DNA of 64,000 nt from Phlegmacium glaucopus (Eukaryota > Basidiomycota > Agaricomycetes > Agaricales > Cortinariaceae): NCBI GenBank assembly GCA_015039465.1, contig MU130708.1, positions 238,237-302,236 of the forward strand, in the 5' to 3' direction. This document shows, piece after piece, positions 36,395 through 47,312 of this stretch; within the stretch, counting starts at the first letter, position 1; every line of letters begins with the position of its first letter. The translations under genes and the position numbers were made by a program. The notes beneath the pieces were generated by a model that saw only the letters and a program-made list of their open reading frames with translations, was not told where the DNA came from and did not search any database.

Positions 36395-37949
36395 AGTGGG
36401 TGCACTGAGGTGGAGGGACAGGGTTATTTGCGACGAAGAACGAGGGCAAAGTGCTTAAGAAGGGCGGATATCGATGGGAGATCGTCGCAATAGTCGAATC
36501 GAATCAAAAGTGTTGGACACGGAATTATGTAGTTAGATTTAGACAGAGAAGGTGAGAGCACAGAAGGCTGATATATAACTTGGTTTGCACAAAAACTCTG
36601 CCAGCGAACGATGATCCAAAGGTAGCTATATGGCCAGCATACATTTCAGGGTCTAGATTAGATATATAATAATAATACAAAGGACAAAAAGAGAAAAAGA
36701 GAAAAAAGGGAAAAAAAAAAAAGACCTCAATGCTCCTCGTTATTCCTGTAACCAACGACTACCGTGAATCCCGCCCGAGTAACTAATCCTCTTTGTTGCG
36801 AATCATAGCTTGCAATATATCATGAGAAGCATTCCTTCTAATACCATGTCCATCCATCGGGACCGAGGAAGATGCCAAGATCCTTTCTGCATTTTTTAAC
36901 AATGTGATCGCCGATGGCCGCTCATGAGCAGGAATGTTTCACCTGTATATGTTGTTCTGCGCCAGTCTTTTTGTCCTAGTCTTTGTGAAACATACTTCCA
37001 TTCTCGCCCCTGGACCATTGCTCACATTCTTGACCACCATGATACACACATACGCGCCAGGCGACCAATTGCAACAACCCTCGTGTTTCTTCTTCTTTTC
37101 TCCAGACTCATACGGTCTTTCTGAACACAAGTTAATCTTTTTTCTACCTCTTATTCAGCTACAAGCCTTGTAACTTCCTCATTCTGCATCCTATAGACAC
37201 CCGTAGACCCCCGCTCCCCGCTCTCCATTGCGCCACATTCGAGCCAAGCCTCGGAGCATTTTAAAATGTTTCGTGCGAAGTCGGCCCTTATGACAACCAT
37301 ATTAATCATCTGTAGTCGTCAAACCGGCCGCCGTATTACTGCCTCACAATAGTGATTATTGGCTCCGCAGAATTCTACGAAATGTGTATGTAACGTGAAA
37401 AAATATATAAGCGGATACGTCGGAGGAGAGTCATATCATAAATAACATAAAGCTTGTTCTGGTATGCGACATCTATATTATTAGGACTTGATATTTATAT
37501 CATAACATCAACAACTATACTGTATACCAGCTGGTGGATGGCAATATTGAACAGTATTGAACCACGCGTTGAATGAGTCAACGACCCACTAGGCGCTTGA
37601 TCAAACCCAAATTTGTGATCGGTCCGGTCCGGTGAGCAAGAAACCGTAGTGAGGAGTCTCGAGGCCATTTTCAATGAAACTTTAACCAAATAGATGGTTG
37701 ACCGACAATCGGCTCGGTTGAATGCCAGGGACGCCTCAGGGACAATGACGACGGCAATATGGAGACTAGTGGAGACTAGTTGGAGACTGTTGGGGACTGT
37801 AAATTCCGTCATGTTCCGAATATTCAAGGGAGGTATTCTCAAGCCGAACATAACGCATCCGGATGGTGTTGAGACTACCTGGTTATTAAGCAGAAAGATC
37901 TACAACTGCGACGACTACGTCGCTTGAAAGATTCACTGCCAGTATGATC
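36395..37949. other. Gene-free region
   Basis: About 1.5 kb with no coding signature I can support. There is an A-rich purine run at 36680-36724 and a repeated ggagactagt motif at 37757-37790. The left end must hold the promoter of the zinc-finger gene. Confidence 0.5.
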
Positions 37950-38780
37950 GATGATGACAACTGATGGGTCGATACGATGGCTTGTCACCGAATTCTTTAG
38001 TAAATACTTCCACTTGGGTGGATCCAGACTGAAGTGTTGTCCAATAGATCGCTGATGAGGGCAGAATCATAGAAGCCTTGAACAGGGAATCGAGAAATGG
38101 AAGGATACATGCGACCATAACAGGGACGAACTGGCAAATTACATATGTAACTCAAATGCTAGACTTACAAACATGGCTATCACTCACTAGCTTCCTCAGT
38201 CAATGTCTCGAATAACTTATACACAGTCCATCTGCCTTGTACTTGCTGGATGACAATGGCTGGAGGTAGTTACGTGCAACGCGCTCAAGACCTGATTAGA
38301 TGCTAACCGATATAGTATTCCATTAAAGGTATACCAGAGAAGATATCGACGTCCTATTCAAGAAGACAACAGAGAAGTCAGTTACGTTGAGAGCTGTGCA
38401 CACAGTCCGCAAGTTGCTGTAATTAATCGACTAATCACTCAAATCAATTCCGCACTTACGACATCCGCCGCTTCACATAGCATTTCTTGTTGGTATAGCA
38501 CAAATCCTCCGCTGCAAGTGTTTATACTGACTTCGTAACAATATCAGCCTATGACGCATATTACGCTCACTCTCAATCATTGATCTTTCTCGGGTTCGCC
38601 TCTCCCAATTTCTTGTTCAGCTCCTATAGCGCCTTTTTTGATTCCTGCATTTGATGCAACATCTTCTCTGCATATTGACGGTCCTAAGAGTGGGATGGAG
38701 AGGATGCATCTCAAGCTTATAATCGAGCGATTTCTGGACGGTGTCGTTGAACCCGACACGAGAGGGTTCACGCCCGCCTG
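37950..38780 (-). pseudogene. Remnant of an unrecognised multi-exon gene
   Basis: Several short coding-like blocks occur in order on the minus strand, some with plausible GT-AG borders: GFNDTVQKSLDYKLEMHP, CSGGFVLYQQEMLCEAADV, DVDIFSGIPLMEYYIG, AIVIQQVQGRWTVYKLFETL and FVPVMVACILPFLDSLFKAS followed by IYWTTLQSGSTQVEVFTKEF. They look like pieces of one protein, but stops and frame breaks lie between them and no start is seen. I do not recognise the family. Confidence 0.35.
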
Positions 38781-40124
38781 CCTTGGCTAACTAACATTCA
38801 TCACGGTATATGTGCAAACGGGTAGTGGTTGGGAGCTTCAGAGCGTAGCTGGAATCAGCGGTTCAAAAATGGGAAGAATGCCAGAAGAAGTTTGCTATTT
38901 CACCACTTGTTGGCTATACAGCGTCCCGTGCACATACTAACCTCACAAGCTTCAACTACAACCACAAATTGGTAATTCTGAAGAGACGGAATGGTCGTAT
39001 AGTATGATCATGTGTACCATGATTTTAGCTGATTTTATACTAATTGTTTAACCAGACTAGTCAATTTTGACCAAAACGACTAGAAATTTCACTTAGTGAA
39101 TCAGACGACTGAATGCCGAATTCTTCTGTAATTTTTCGTGCTTGACCACGTTCCACATGATTGCTGCGTTAGCACGGCTTTATTTCTGGCGTTTGATGCG
39201 CTCAGAAAGCGCCTTATATGGCACATATGGACGATTAGGGAAATGGAATGGTCACCGTGAGTCGAGACGCAGCTCCCTCAATTTTGCACAGATTCTTCGA
39301 TGTTGGACTACAGGTGCACGAAAGGTAACGGCTATCACCATTCACGACTGATGGTCAGAATGCAGATATGGTCTTTCTTTATAAAAAAATCGACAAGATC
39401 GGACAAGATTTGAGGAAGGCTCTGTATCAGCGTGTAGGGAAGCGCAGAAAGATATCTTGTCACCTAGTATTCAATATTCAATGGTTGCCATAGCTCATCC
39501 ATCACGACAGTTTTATCTCGTGAATACCTCCCCACCCGGTTCGAAATCTGTTGGTCCTAAAAATGCTCCCAGGTCCACGACATCGTTTTATCATGCATCA
39601 TGCGGTATATAACATCATCTGGTACCAGCTGCGCATGGTCTTACCACGACCGTGCTTTTGGATTAAACGCACGTATATGGCATCCCGTACTTTTGTACTA
39701 TATTGGCTAGAAATCGGGCGTTCATCTACTCGGTCACGCTACAGGTGAAAGATGACGTTGCGCATACGCTCATAGACAAGGTTAAAGTTGTCGGTGAAAA
39801 ATATACGTATATGCGCAGCTGTACGTGAGAAAACCGAGCCCCAGTCAATGCGAGAAATTATTCAATTTTGAGCTCCATAAGTTGTAAGAGTCATCTTAAC
39901 ATCCGGGAGCTTGCCAACCTATTTTCTGGTAGAGCATATCCCTCTGATAAAAAGTGCCTTCGGATACGGGAGAAAACCGACGTACTTTCAGAATATTGCG
40001 ATTGGGTCTTTCGAGTCGCACACGCGACAAAGCTCGAAGCGCCAATTCAGTCGCGTATGGCTGTGAAACTACAATTTTATTAACATTTCTGGGTGTCGCA
40101 TTATGCAGACCTACAAAATAATAA
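38781..40124. other. Gene-free region
   Basis: About 1.3 kb with only short open frames that lack any conserved pattern. Nothing recognised. Confidence 0.5.
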
Positions 40125-41473
40125 TCATGTCATAATTAGCTTCCGTTCTTCCTCTGCCCTCTTTCTGTTTTCCTCCCTCAACATACTGGCAGCGTGTTTC
40201 AACAAAGATCGATTCCTCTTCTCTCCCAACTCCAATCCCGCCTCAGGATCCTTCAATCGCATCCCAAGTCGGCGTTTCACCAAAGCCACATATCCAACCT
40301 CACTCAGACTCCTCGCAACTTTATCCATTCGCCGTCGTTCAGGCGACATCTTAGCCAGGATGTGTGCAGGCGGACCCTTTCGCTGACGTCTGAGGGTAGA
40401 TTTTAGAACCTCCCCACGTCGCTCTCTCTCCTTCTCAAGAGTTTTGTTCCTTATCTTCGTCCGGCGAGCTTCAATAATCGCTTCGAACATCTCTGGAGGA
40501 AAAGGTCGGTTGGCTCTCTGCTGGTCGCGCATAAATGTTTCATCCATCTCTCGCAATACCTGCTTGATGGGCGCGGCTGAACAGCAAGCATCCTATTAAC
40601 GAGGTCTAAAACGGTAAAACATTTAACTTACTCCACTGTTCATAATCCGACCGGTCACTATAGAACGTTGGGAAGTCTGTCCCAACGAGCTGTCTCAACC
40701 CCATTTCAAAACTCCGTTCCTCGGCAAGTAATTCTAAGTCAGCTAGGAGCCTGGCTTGCTTTTCGATACGGGCAGTCCGAGCCTTCATTCGAGTCCTTAT
40801 CATCCCGGAGATTGCTACAGGTTGAGGCTTCATGCGTGGCAATGGCCCGTGAAAGAAAGTAGGACGCATAAAACCGCCTGTCAGGATGGGTCGATTCCGC
40901 AGTCTATTTTGCCATTCCTACACGTTCATCGTTGGAAATAAACACTAAGAATGGGAATATGTTGCAGAACCACGCACCAACTCTTTATCCGCAAGACCTA
41001 GCATGTACACTTTCTCTCGTTTCACTGAGATAAGCCGAGAATACCGAGATAAAACTGCCCGACAATGTTCATCGCCTGCATTGGCCTTCTCAAAGAATGC
41101 AAGCCACTATCTGCCGGTGTTCGAAAATGACTTATTATTAAATCGAAAGGATGCACACGCACCTTATAACCTTGAGTAAGATGCTTCTGTGTAGCCTTCG
41201 TTCCTGTCAAATGATGATTTTTACGAAAAAGTGCTCTGATGCGAAATGAGATCTATGAACAATTGTGGTATGAGTTGGAATACATAGGGGGATAAAGGCC
41301 ATAAATACGTCTTCTGTTGGGGAGTTTCGAAGCAACCCTCGATACAATGACCATAATGTCGGGATTCTATGTGCTGCTAGCTGAAAAAATGGCGATCTAG
41401 AGCGGATACGTCGCAAAGGCAATACTAATTCAGCTAGATTGGCACGAAAAAGGACTGACTGTGGTTGACTCAT
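40125..41473 (-). CDS. LYR-motif mitochondrial protein (Complex1_LYR-like)
   Basis: The N-terminus has ELVLPLRRIRSRSPFFQL and the LYR tripeptide in LWSLYRGLLRNSP, as in proteins that bind the mitochondrial acyl carrier protein and help assemble Fe-S or respiratory complexes. Later exons are strongly charged: RPTFFHGPLPRMKPQPVAIS, FEMGLRQLVGTDFPTFYSDR, MFEAIIEARRTKIRNKT, GPPAHILAKMSPERRR and VALVKRRLGMRLKDPE. The long basic helical C-terminus is unlike the small LYRM proteins and more like fungal LYR proteins of about 300-350 residues that may join the mitochondrial ribosome. Five exons are inferred; start MSQPQSVLFRANL at 41473. The function is not certain. Confidence 0.65.
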
Positions 41474-41894
41474 TCAACAGGTGCATGGTCAACTGCATCA
41501 GCAAATATTGTTCTCACGGTAGTTAACCCATTCCGCGATGAGCCCCTTGCTAGTATTAGGATCAGTTGTCTTCAAGTTATCCTTTGCCTCTCATCGTCGT
41601 GCATAGGTTACAGTCTGCTTGCAGCACTCACTCAATATCATTATGTAAATACGCACACAGACGAATTTATGAGGGTTGGCCTGTAACTCGAACAGGTATT
41701 CAAAACAGAATTTGTTTGATACTGATGATCATCATGATAACGTGCACCGTGACGGCAAGATTGGGGCTCCGTTAATTAACTAACATTAGTTGGCCCCACC
41801 AAACGATGGCAAACTCCTTTCTCTACTAGTACACTAGTGTTGTCTTTGAACTTCTTCATCAATATCAAAAATGGAATCAATCGCTCAAGTCAAA
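41474..41894. other. Gene-free region
   Basis: Upstream region of the LYR gene. No further gene is recognised between it and the foldback element at 41895. Confidence 0.5.
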
Positions 41895-42177
41895 CAATGC
41901 TGATATATATGGATTATGCATTTCACCCATGCTTCCTTATCCATCCATTCCTTATCTATAATTATCCATTCTCCACACTATTATCCATTGAACCTTCCAT
42001 TATCCATCCCTTATTAAGGTAGGGAGGGATAAGGATAATTCATAGATAAAGTGAGGGATGGATAAGGGGGTTATGGATAATTTATTGATAAAGTGTGGAG
42101 AATGAATAGTAATTATAGATAGAGAAGGTTTAGGTAAGGAAGCATGGGTGAAATGTATAGTCTATATATCAAGATTG
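41895..42177. mobile_element. Foldback (MITE-like) inverted-repeat element
   Basis: The left arm reads GATATATATGGATTATGCAT then TTTCACCCATGCTTCCTTA. The right arm carries its reverse complement, TAAGGAAGCATGGGTGAAATG and TATATC. Between them are many variants of TTATCCAT that also pair across the centre near 42036, so the whole element could fold into one hairpin. No ORF. Target duplication not identified. Confidence 0.7.
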
Positions 42178-42365
42178 TAGAGATTTCATTGATAAAAACA
42201 GCAGTATTGCCTCAGACAAGGAAATAGACAAAGTTATCCCTCCCACTGGCAGTGCGTGATCAACTATTTTTGTGCAGGGATGGTACATTCTGACCACTAC
42301 TACTAGCTATCGCCGCTTTCGCTCCGCCAAAAAAGTGTTCATCCGTGAGATTCCTCACAAGACTT

Positions 42366-42545
42366 TCAAGTACGGACCTACCGATAGGCATCAGTCAAGC
42401 ATCTCATCTCAGTACATTAGCCTCCTAGCGGTTTAATGCTAACGTATTTACTACCCCATCACCCCTCAAACTCCGATTTTCTATGGTACAGGATTGAACT
42501 CAGTCTCTCTCGTGACATGCTTATGATTGCGTAGCCGCCTTCTTG
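42366..42545 (+). pseudogene. 5-prime fragment of an alpha/beta-hydrolase gene (copy 1)
   Basis: Nearly the same 180 bases recur at 46236-46415, where they run on into recognisable hydrolase coding sequence. The end of this block corresponds to the oxyanion-loop region that is better preserved at 51290-51370 (FFIYGGGFNTGDR). Here the coding sequence stops abruptly at 42545. Confidence 0.6.
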
Positions 42546-42721
42546 AAGTTCCTGTCCCACTAGCCATTCATTTTAGATGCGGCGATATACATAATTCAAG
42601 CATACCTTTTTTCCGGTCTACTAGCAATTATCAATTATCAATGCTCGATATCCGAAAAGGATCTCAATGCGGCATAGATGAGTATCCTATCAATAAAAAA
42701 CAAATCTATAGTCTAACTACG

Positions 42722-43075
42722 GGAGGGTGAGGATGCGGTATATTTTACAGTACGTGGCTTTGTAGGCTCGAGCTCCCTCACCATTCTAGAAACTTACCAG
42801 TTCCTCAATAATGGGCCTCCAGCCTCATTCTCCAAAAGGATGAGCAATGAATCTGTCCCCGCCGTACATAAGGTTATTCTTCATCCGAGCAGTACACAGC
42901 ATGTATGAGTACAGCGTTTTTTCTGAGCCAACACTAGCTCTCTCTACATATAACAGTCATTCGCAGGATGTTGAGAAGACTTGAATTCTGGCAACTCCAC
43001 TGGCAATAATTTGGTGTATTCCTGCAGTGGGGACGACGAGGCAAGGCAAAGCGAAGTTCGGCGTAGGGGGTTTGG
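42722..43075. repeat. Duplicated segment shared with 53400-53730
   Basis: Long stretches match between the two sites, for example CTTTGTAGGCTCG, AAACTTACCAGTTCCTCAATAATG and CTCTCTCTACATATAA. In the second copy the plus strand can be read as YFTVHGFVGSGSLTI and ETYQFLNNDSPASFPKRMC, which may be coding for an unrecognised domain; in this copy it is broken. Confidence 0.65.
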
Positions 43076-43099
43076 TCACAAGTGACGGGACGACGACTC

Positions 43100-43551
43100 T
43101 ATGACTTGGATCCGGCCTCGAGGATTTGTGAACGATGTTGGGGTAGCCAAATCGGTCCATAACTGCCCATACGGAAGCGGCGTACTGATGCTAGTACGCC
43201 CATGTGTATGTTAGAATCGATGAGAAAGCGCAACAGTAGTGCCTTACATGCACACAGATAAAGGTCATAGTACATGTTGCCATTCGCTAAGAGTGCAGCT
43301 TCGCCGTTACAGGAGATGATTTCGAGGGTAACTGCTAATCGAGCCTGCGCTGGAGGCCCATGCAGGTATCCAAGGATCCTCGCATAGATCAACTTTTTAG
43401 GGTCGCCGGGGTCACTGCGGACAGACTTTTCGAGACTCAAGATTATTTTATACGAGCCATGCATCGTATTTTGGAGTGGAGGGAGGTCAGTCATGGTTGG
43501 AGTCGCGGAATCCGAACCGGTTTCGACAAGGTTTCGAATGGTTTTTACCAC
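43100..43551 (-). pseudogene. Remnant resembling a basidiomycete HNH-nuclease-like gene
   Basis: An open stretch reads KKLIYARILGYLHG, TLEIISCNGEAALLANGNMYYDLYL and, after a frame change, YAASVWAVMDRFGYPNI. These blocks remind me of the large HNH endonuclease-like family of mushrooms, which have a comparable N-terminal region and VWAVMDRFGY before the nuclease part. The nuclease motif itself is not present. The match is from memory of the family, so the call is tentative. Confidence 0.35.
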
Positions 43552-43589
43552 GAATATTGTGCATCGTATTGCCCAACAGTGCCCAGCAG

Positions 43590-43690
43590 CAACACGAGAA
43601 TTTATATAAATACTAAATTTATTCTTAATATGATTTTGACATAGGATAATTGATCAAATTTCACTTCAATTTATCTGCATGCTGTTTTAT
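43590..43690. repeat. Short duplicated segment shared with 53990-54100
   Basis: Both sites contain AATTTATATA, ATACTAAATTTATTCT and TTTCACTTCAAT followed by TATCTGCATGCTG in the same orientation. It lies just 3-prime of the secreted-protein gene here and next to that gene's relict at the other site. Confidence 0.65.
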
Positions 43691-43765
43691 ACACGTACAA
43701 CTTCAACTGAGTAGTCACTATAGACCCTTTAACCCGGCACGATCAAGGCCATCCGGCCCGGGAAA

Positions 43766-44871
43766 TCAGAAGTCACTACCATTGGATCCAGGGTCATAAC
43801 GCCACTGGCCGCAAAGGTCAGTTTCAAAGCCACCCTACGAAGGAATCATCCCATGAATATCAGAATAAGTAAAGGGAATTAAGCCTCTAAAAGCACACCT
43901 GTTTGCCGTTCACTCCACGTGTGTTGCAACCATCAAGGGGTAATCTGAGGAGTCGATTGCAGTTGCCGTCGACCGTGAAGCCGCCACAGCTAATTGAAAA
44001 GGCATAAACTCGTCAATATTTGTAGCGTTTGTACAGAATATAACGCACTTGGTAAGAGCTTTACCGCTGACTAATATGGTGAATGTACCATAGTCATAGC
44101 GAGCCTATGATTATAATCTATCGTGAGCTCGAATGGCAGACGACGGGGAAGAGAAATCTGACCCAAATGGTCGCTCCGGGTGCAACAAAATGGCCAATGG
44201 CATGATTACTAGCACATATTCATTAATTCGACCGGATATGACATGGTTGAATGGCTAAGCGCACTTGCACCAGTCGTCAATGACGGTTGTAGAAGGTGCG
44301 GGATCGACCTGAGAGATGCGGCCAGAGGCGCGTACAATAAGATCGAATAGCATCACGAAAGGAGATAATACATACAGATGTACCTATGTTGTAGCAGGTG
44401 ATCACCTCTGTGTTGGAATTTATTGAACTCAGGGATTAAGTATTTGATAATACGATTCACGTTTGGCCAGCGCGGGTCGAGCGCCTTGCAAACGAGTGAG
44501 TAAAACGGTACACTACTACTACTACTCATATCCTATTGTGCTTACTAATCATTCCTAATCGGGAAGACCTTTTCTAATGCTCGAAAATATTTAACACTCT
44601 GCACCTGCGCGCTTTGAAAGTGTGGCATTGCCAGCTAGTAACAGAATTTACGACAGCGCTCAGGAAACATAGTTGCAGATTAACAGACCTTCGGTAATTC
44701 CAGTTTCGACGCTGATCCACTGAAAAATTTTAAAGAATATAAATTAGCACCGTTTAAAGACTAGCCAGTACTATGTACCTTTTCGGCCCGAACCGAAGGA
44801 GTTGTGGATAGAGTGCCCGCGAATGCAGAGGTGGCCATAGCAAGGAGTGCGGCAACGGTAAAGTATTTCAT
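43766..44871 (-). CDS. Small secreted cysteine-containing protein
   Basis: The first exon encodes a clear signal peptide, MKYFTVAALLAMATSAFAG, followed by TLSTTPSVRAEK. Further short exons give WISVETGITE, AGNATLSKRA (a Lys-Arg site that a Kex2-type protease could cut), NTEVITCYNIGTS, VDPAPSTTVIDDWC, IGHFVAPGATIW, RYDYGTFTILVSGKALTK, CGGFTVDGNCNRLL with LPLDGCN, and the end GGFETDLCGQWRYDPGSNGS with stop TGA at 43766. About six cysteines suggest disulfides. The family is not named but looks like a fungal secreted or effector-like protein. A broken second copy lies at 54160-54719. All junctions are GT-AG by eye. Confidence 0.65.
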
Positions 44872-46235
44872 TTTTCTCGTTATGTTCTGCTGGTGTTGAA
44901 GAGGGGATTTATCCTGGTACTTTCTTTACAAAAGGGTGGCTTTTATACCACAAAGAGTATATGTATTAATTATGAATTTAACAACTTGTTACTTGAAGAA
45001 TTTGTTGAATAATGTGTCTACCAAAATATCTGTGTCACTTGATTCACTTCCTAGAGTTTCACATTGGCATAAGGCTGACCAGAATGCACTCCGCGATCCT
45101 TATCCAAAGTCACAAGGAGAATACCAGATGGCGTTCATGAATCAGAACTTGAAAGTGAAGCAATTAACGGCGTCACCGCCATGGCAAATCCTGGACGCAT
45201 CACTGCTGCAATATATGCACCAAACTCTCAAGTATGAACTCGATATATAACTCGACATAATTTTAAACAATGAGGGCCATGCTATTGTGGCTGTTGCTCT
45301 AAAAAATATTTGTTGTTGCAGTATTATACGGTATGTTGCTATTTATAAGAGCAGCTTGGCAATGAGTTATAATTAGGAGTTAGTACATAAACGGGGATGT
45401 TTTGTTGGAGTGTCCACATGGCGCATTTGGCGCAGATCGCATTTGGTGCAGATCGTATTCCTTTCCCTTCCTTTATAAAATTTCCTTGACTTCCTGAAAT
45501 CTTTCTGACCGTATTTGAACTCTCGAATACTACACTCGTATTTACTACTCTTATCAGATTCAGTATCGTACTCAAAAATAAATGTATCATCACGATTCTT
45601 ACGCTGACAATATTCAGAAAAGACTATATATTATATGTCATTGGTTAAATTTGGTTTCTCTCAGGGCAGCTCAGGGCTCTCTTAGGGCGCCGTACATTGA
45701 TGGGCTGTCTGTTGGTACCTCAGGTCACCTTTCGGACCCACATTCAACGTCATTCGCATCTACTTCGGCAATTGTAGCTCCGACTCGGCAGAGTTGGCAC
45801 ATGTGACAAATGACCTTCTTTCACTTCCCCACAAACTGCATTTTTGCCTAAAAAAACATTCGGAAAACAGTCATGTACTATATATCATGGATAAATTTCG
45901 GTACGCTAGACTGGAATCAAGTAATTGAGGTGCCGGAATTGCAAACGGTGCAGCTCGGGGCCGTCAAGCCGCTGAGACGAGCAGATTGGAGCCAGCTAAT
46001 TGGTTCCCAGCTCACCCTGCGACTTCGGGCAATCCTCGGCTCGGGTGCTGTATGCGATGTGGGTTCTAACAGTTGTGCCCTGTCCAATTCTGGTGTGTTC
46101 CATTACTCGACTACATCCATCATAACAAATTGCCCAAGCCAAAGACCCTATGATAGCTATCGCATTTTCTGACAGCTGCCATCTGACGGCTGCCGCTTTT
46201 ATTCTATTGCCGGGAGCATTATTCATCCCACCTTC
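44872..46235. other. Gene-free region
   Basis: About 1.36 kb. Open frames of about 100 codons near 44936 and 45873 have no recognisable motif and no matching introns. Nothing supported. Confidence 0.5.
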
Positions 46236-47010
46236 AAGTTCAAGTAAGGACCTACCGATAGGCATCAGTCAAGCATCTCATCTCAGTACATTAACCTCCT
46301 AGCGGTTTAATGCTAACATATTTACCGCCCCATCACCCCTCAAACTCCGATTTTCTATGATAGAGGATTGAACCCAGTCTCTCTCGTGACATGCTTATGA
46401 TTGCGTAGCCGCCTTCTATGCCCACCGTGGTTTTATCGTTGTGATTATGGATTATACGCTCATCCCCAATGTCACTTTTCCCAAGAATGTTCGTGACGCC
46501 ATTATGTGGCCAATACCTTATTTCCTCAGGCCTTCCATCGCCCAACGTGGTCAAAAGGCTTCTCGTCATGGGGCATTCTTCAGGAGCTGCTCATGTTACG
46601 ACCATGCTTTTCAGCCCTAATATTTTGACTCTGAGTCTTTGACCGACGACCTTCGATCTAAGATTATTGCCGCCATGTTGATTTCTGGCCCTTACGGTTT
46701 TGTTACTATGCAAATTGAGTGGCCTTCAGCCGGTGTACACGAGCATCATTGGGAAACTTTGGAAACTGCTAAATTCAACGACCCTTTCCACCTCTTTCTT
46801 AAGCTCGAACCAATCTAAATTGAACGTCTTCCAAAGTTTTCTAGTTGAAGGTAAATGGGAGCCTGACTAACTACTCGACGCAGAAAAGGCTCTGCAGCAG
46901 GCGTTTGTAGATAGAATGGAGCGGCCTGAAAAATTTGTTACCTTGGGACCATAACCACATTCATCTGAGTTGGGCGCTTAGCACGGGGCAAGGAGAACAT
47001 TGGGGTGATG
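46236..47010 (+). pseudogene. Broken alpha/beta-hydrolase (esterase-like) gene, copy 2
   Basis: The first 180 bases match copy 1. It continues AHRGFIVVIMDYTLIPNVTF, then through frameshifts LRSKIIAAMLISGPYGFVTM, WPSAGVHEHHWETLETAKFN and ERLPKF. The serine-nucleophile region is destroyed: the block that reads MGHSAGAAHA in copy 3 is out of frame here. Several stops follow. Plainly a pseudogene. Confidence 0.75.
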
Positions 47011-47312
47011 TTTTCTGGGTAGTATAAGCATGATTCTGGGTGGTATAAGAAGAAAAATCGTTCCGGAGGAAATATGAACATTCCTTTCCGAATTGTTGTA
47101 CCCCATCCGTTCCCAGGCCTCACGAGGTCAAACGAAATGCCTCGCTTGCTATTTTTATTTCAACAATCCTGTAAATTGCTTTTAAATTTACACGGAGTGG
47201 TAGTGCCAGTGCTGATAGCAAACTTGAATAGTACATGCTGATGAGTGGCCTATATATATGTTGCATTAGGAATTATGTGTTTGCTGCTACGTCAATGATG
47301 CCACTGATGCTA

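Noticed and set aside
37495..37851. 118-residue minus-strand open frame
   Set aside because: No conserved pattern, and the overlapping plus strand is equally open; no support as a gene.
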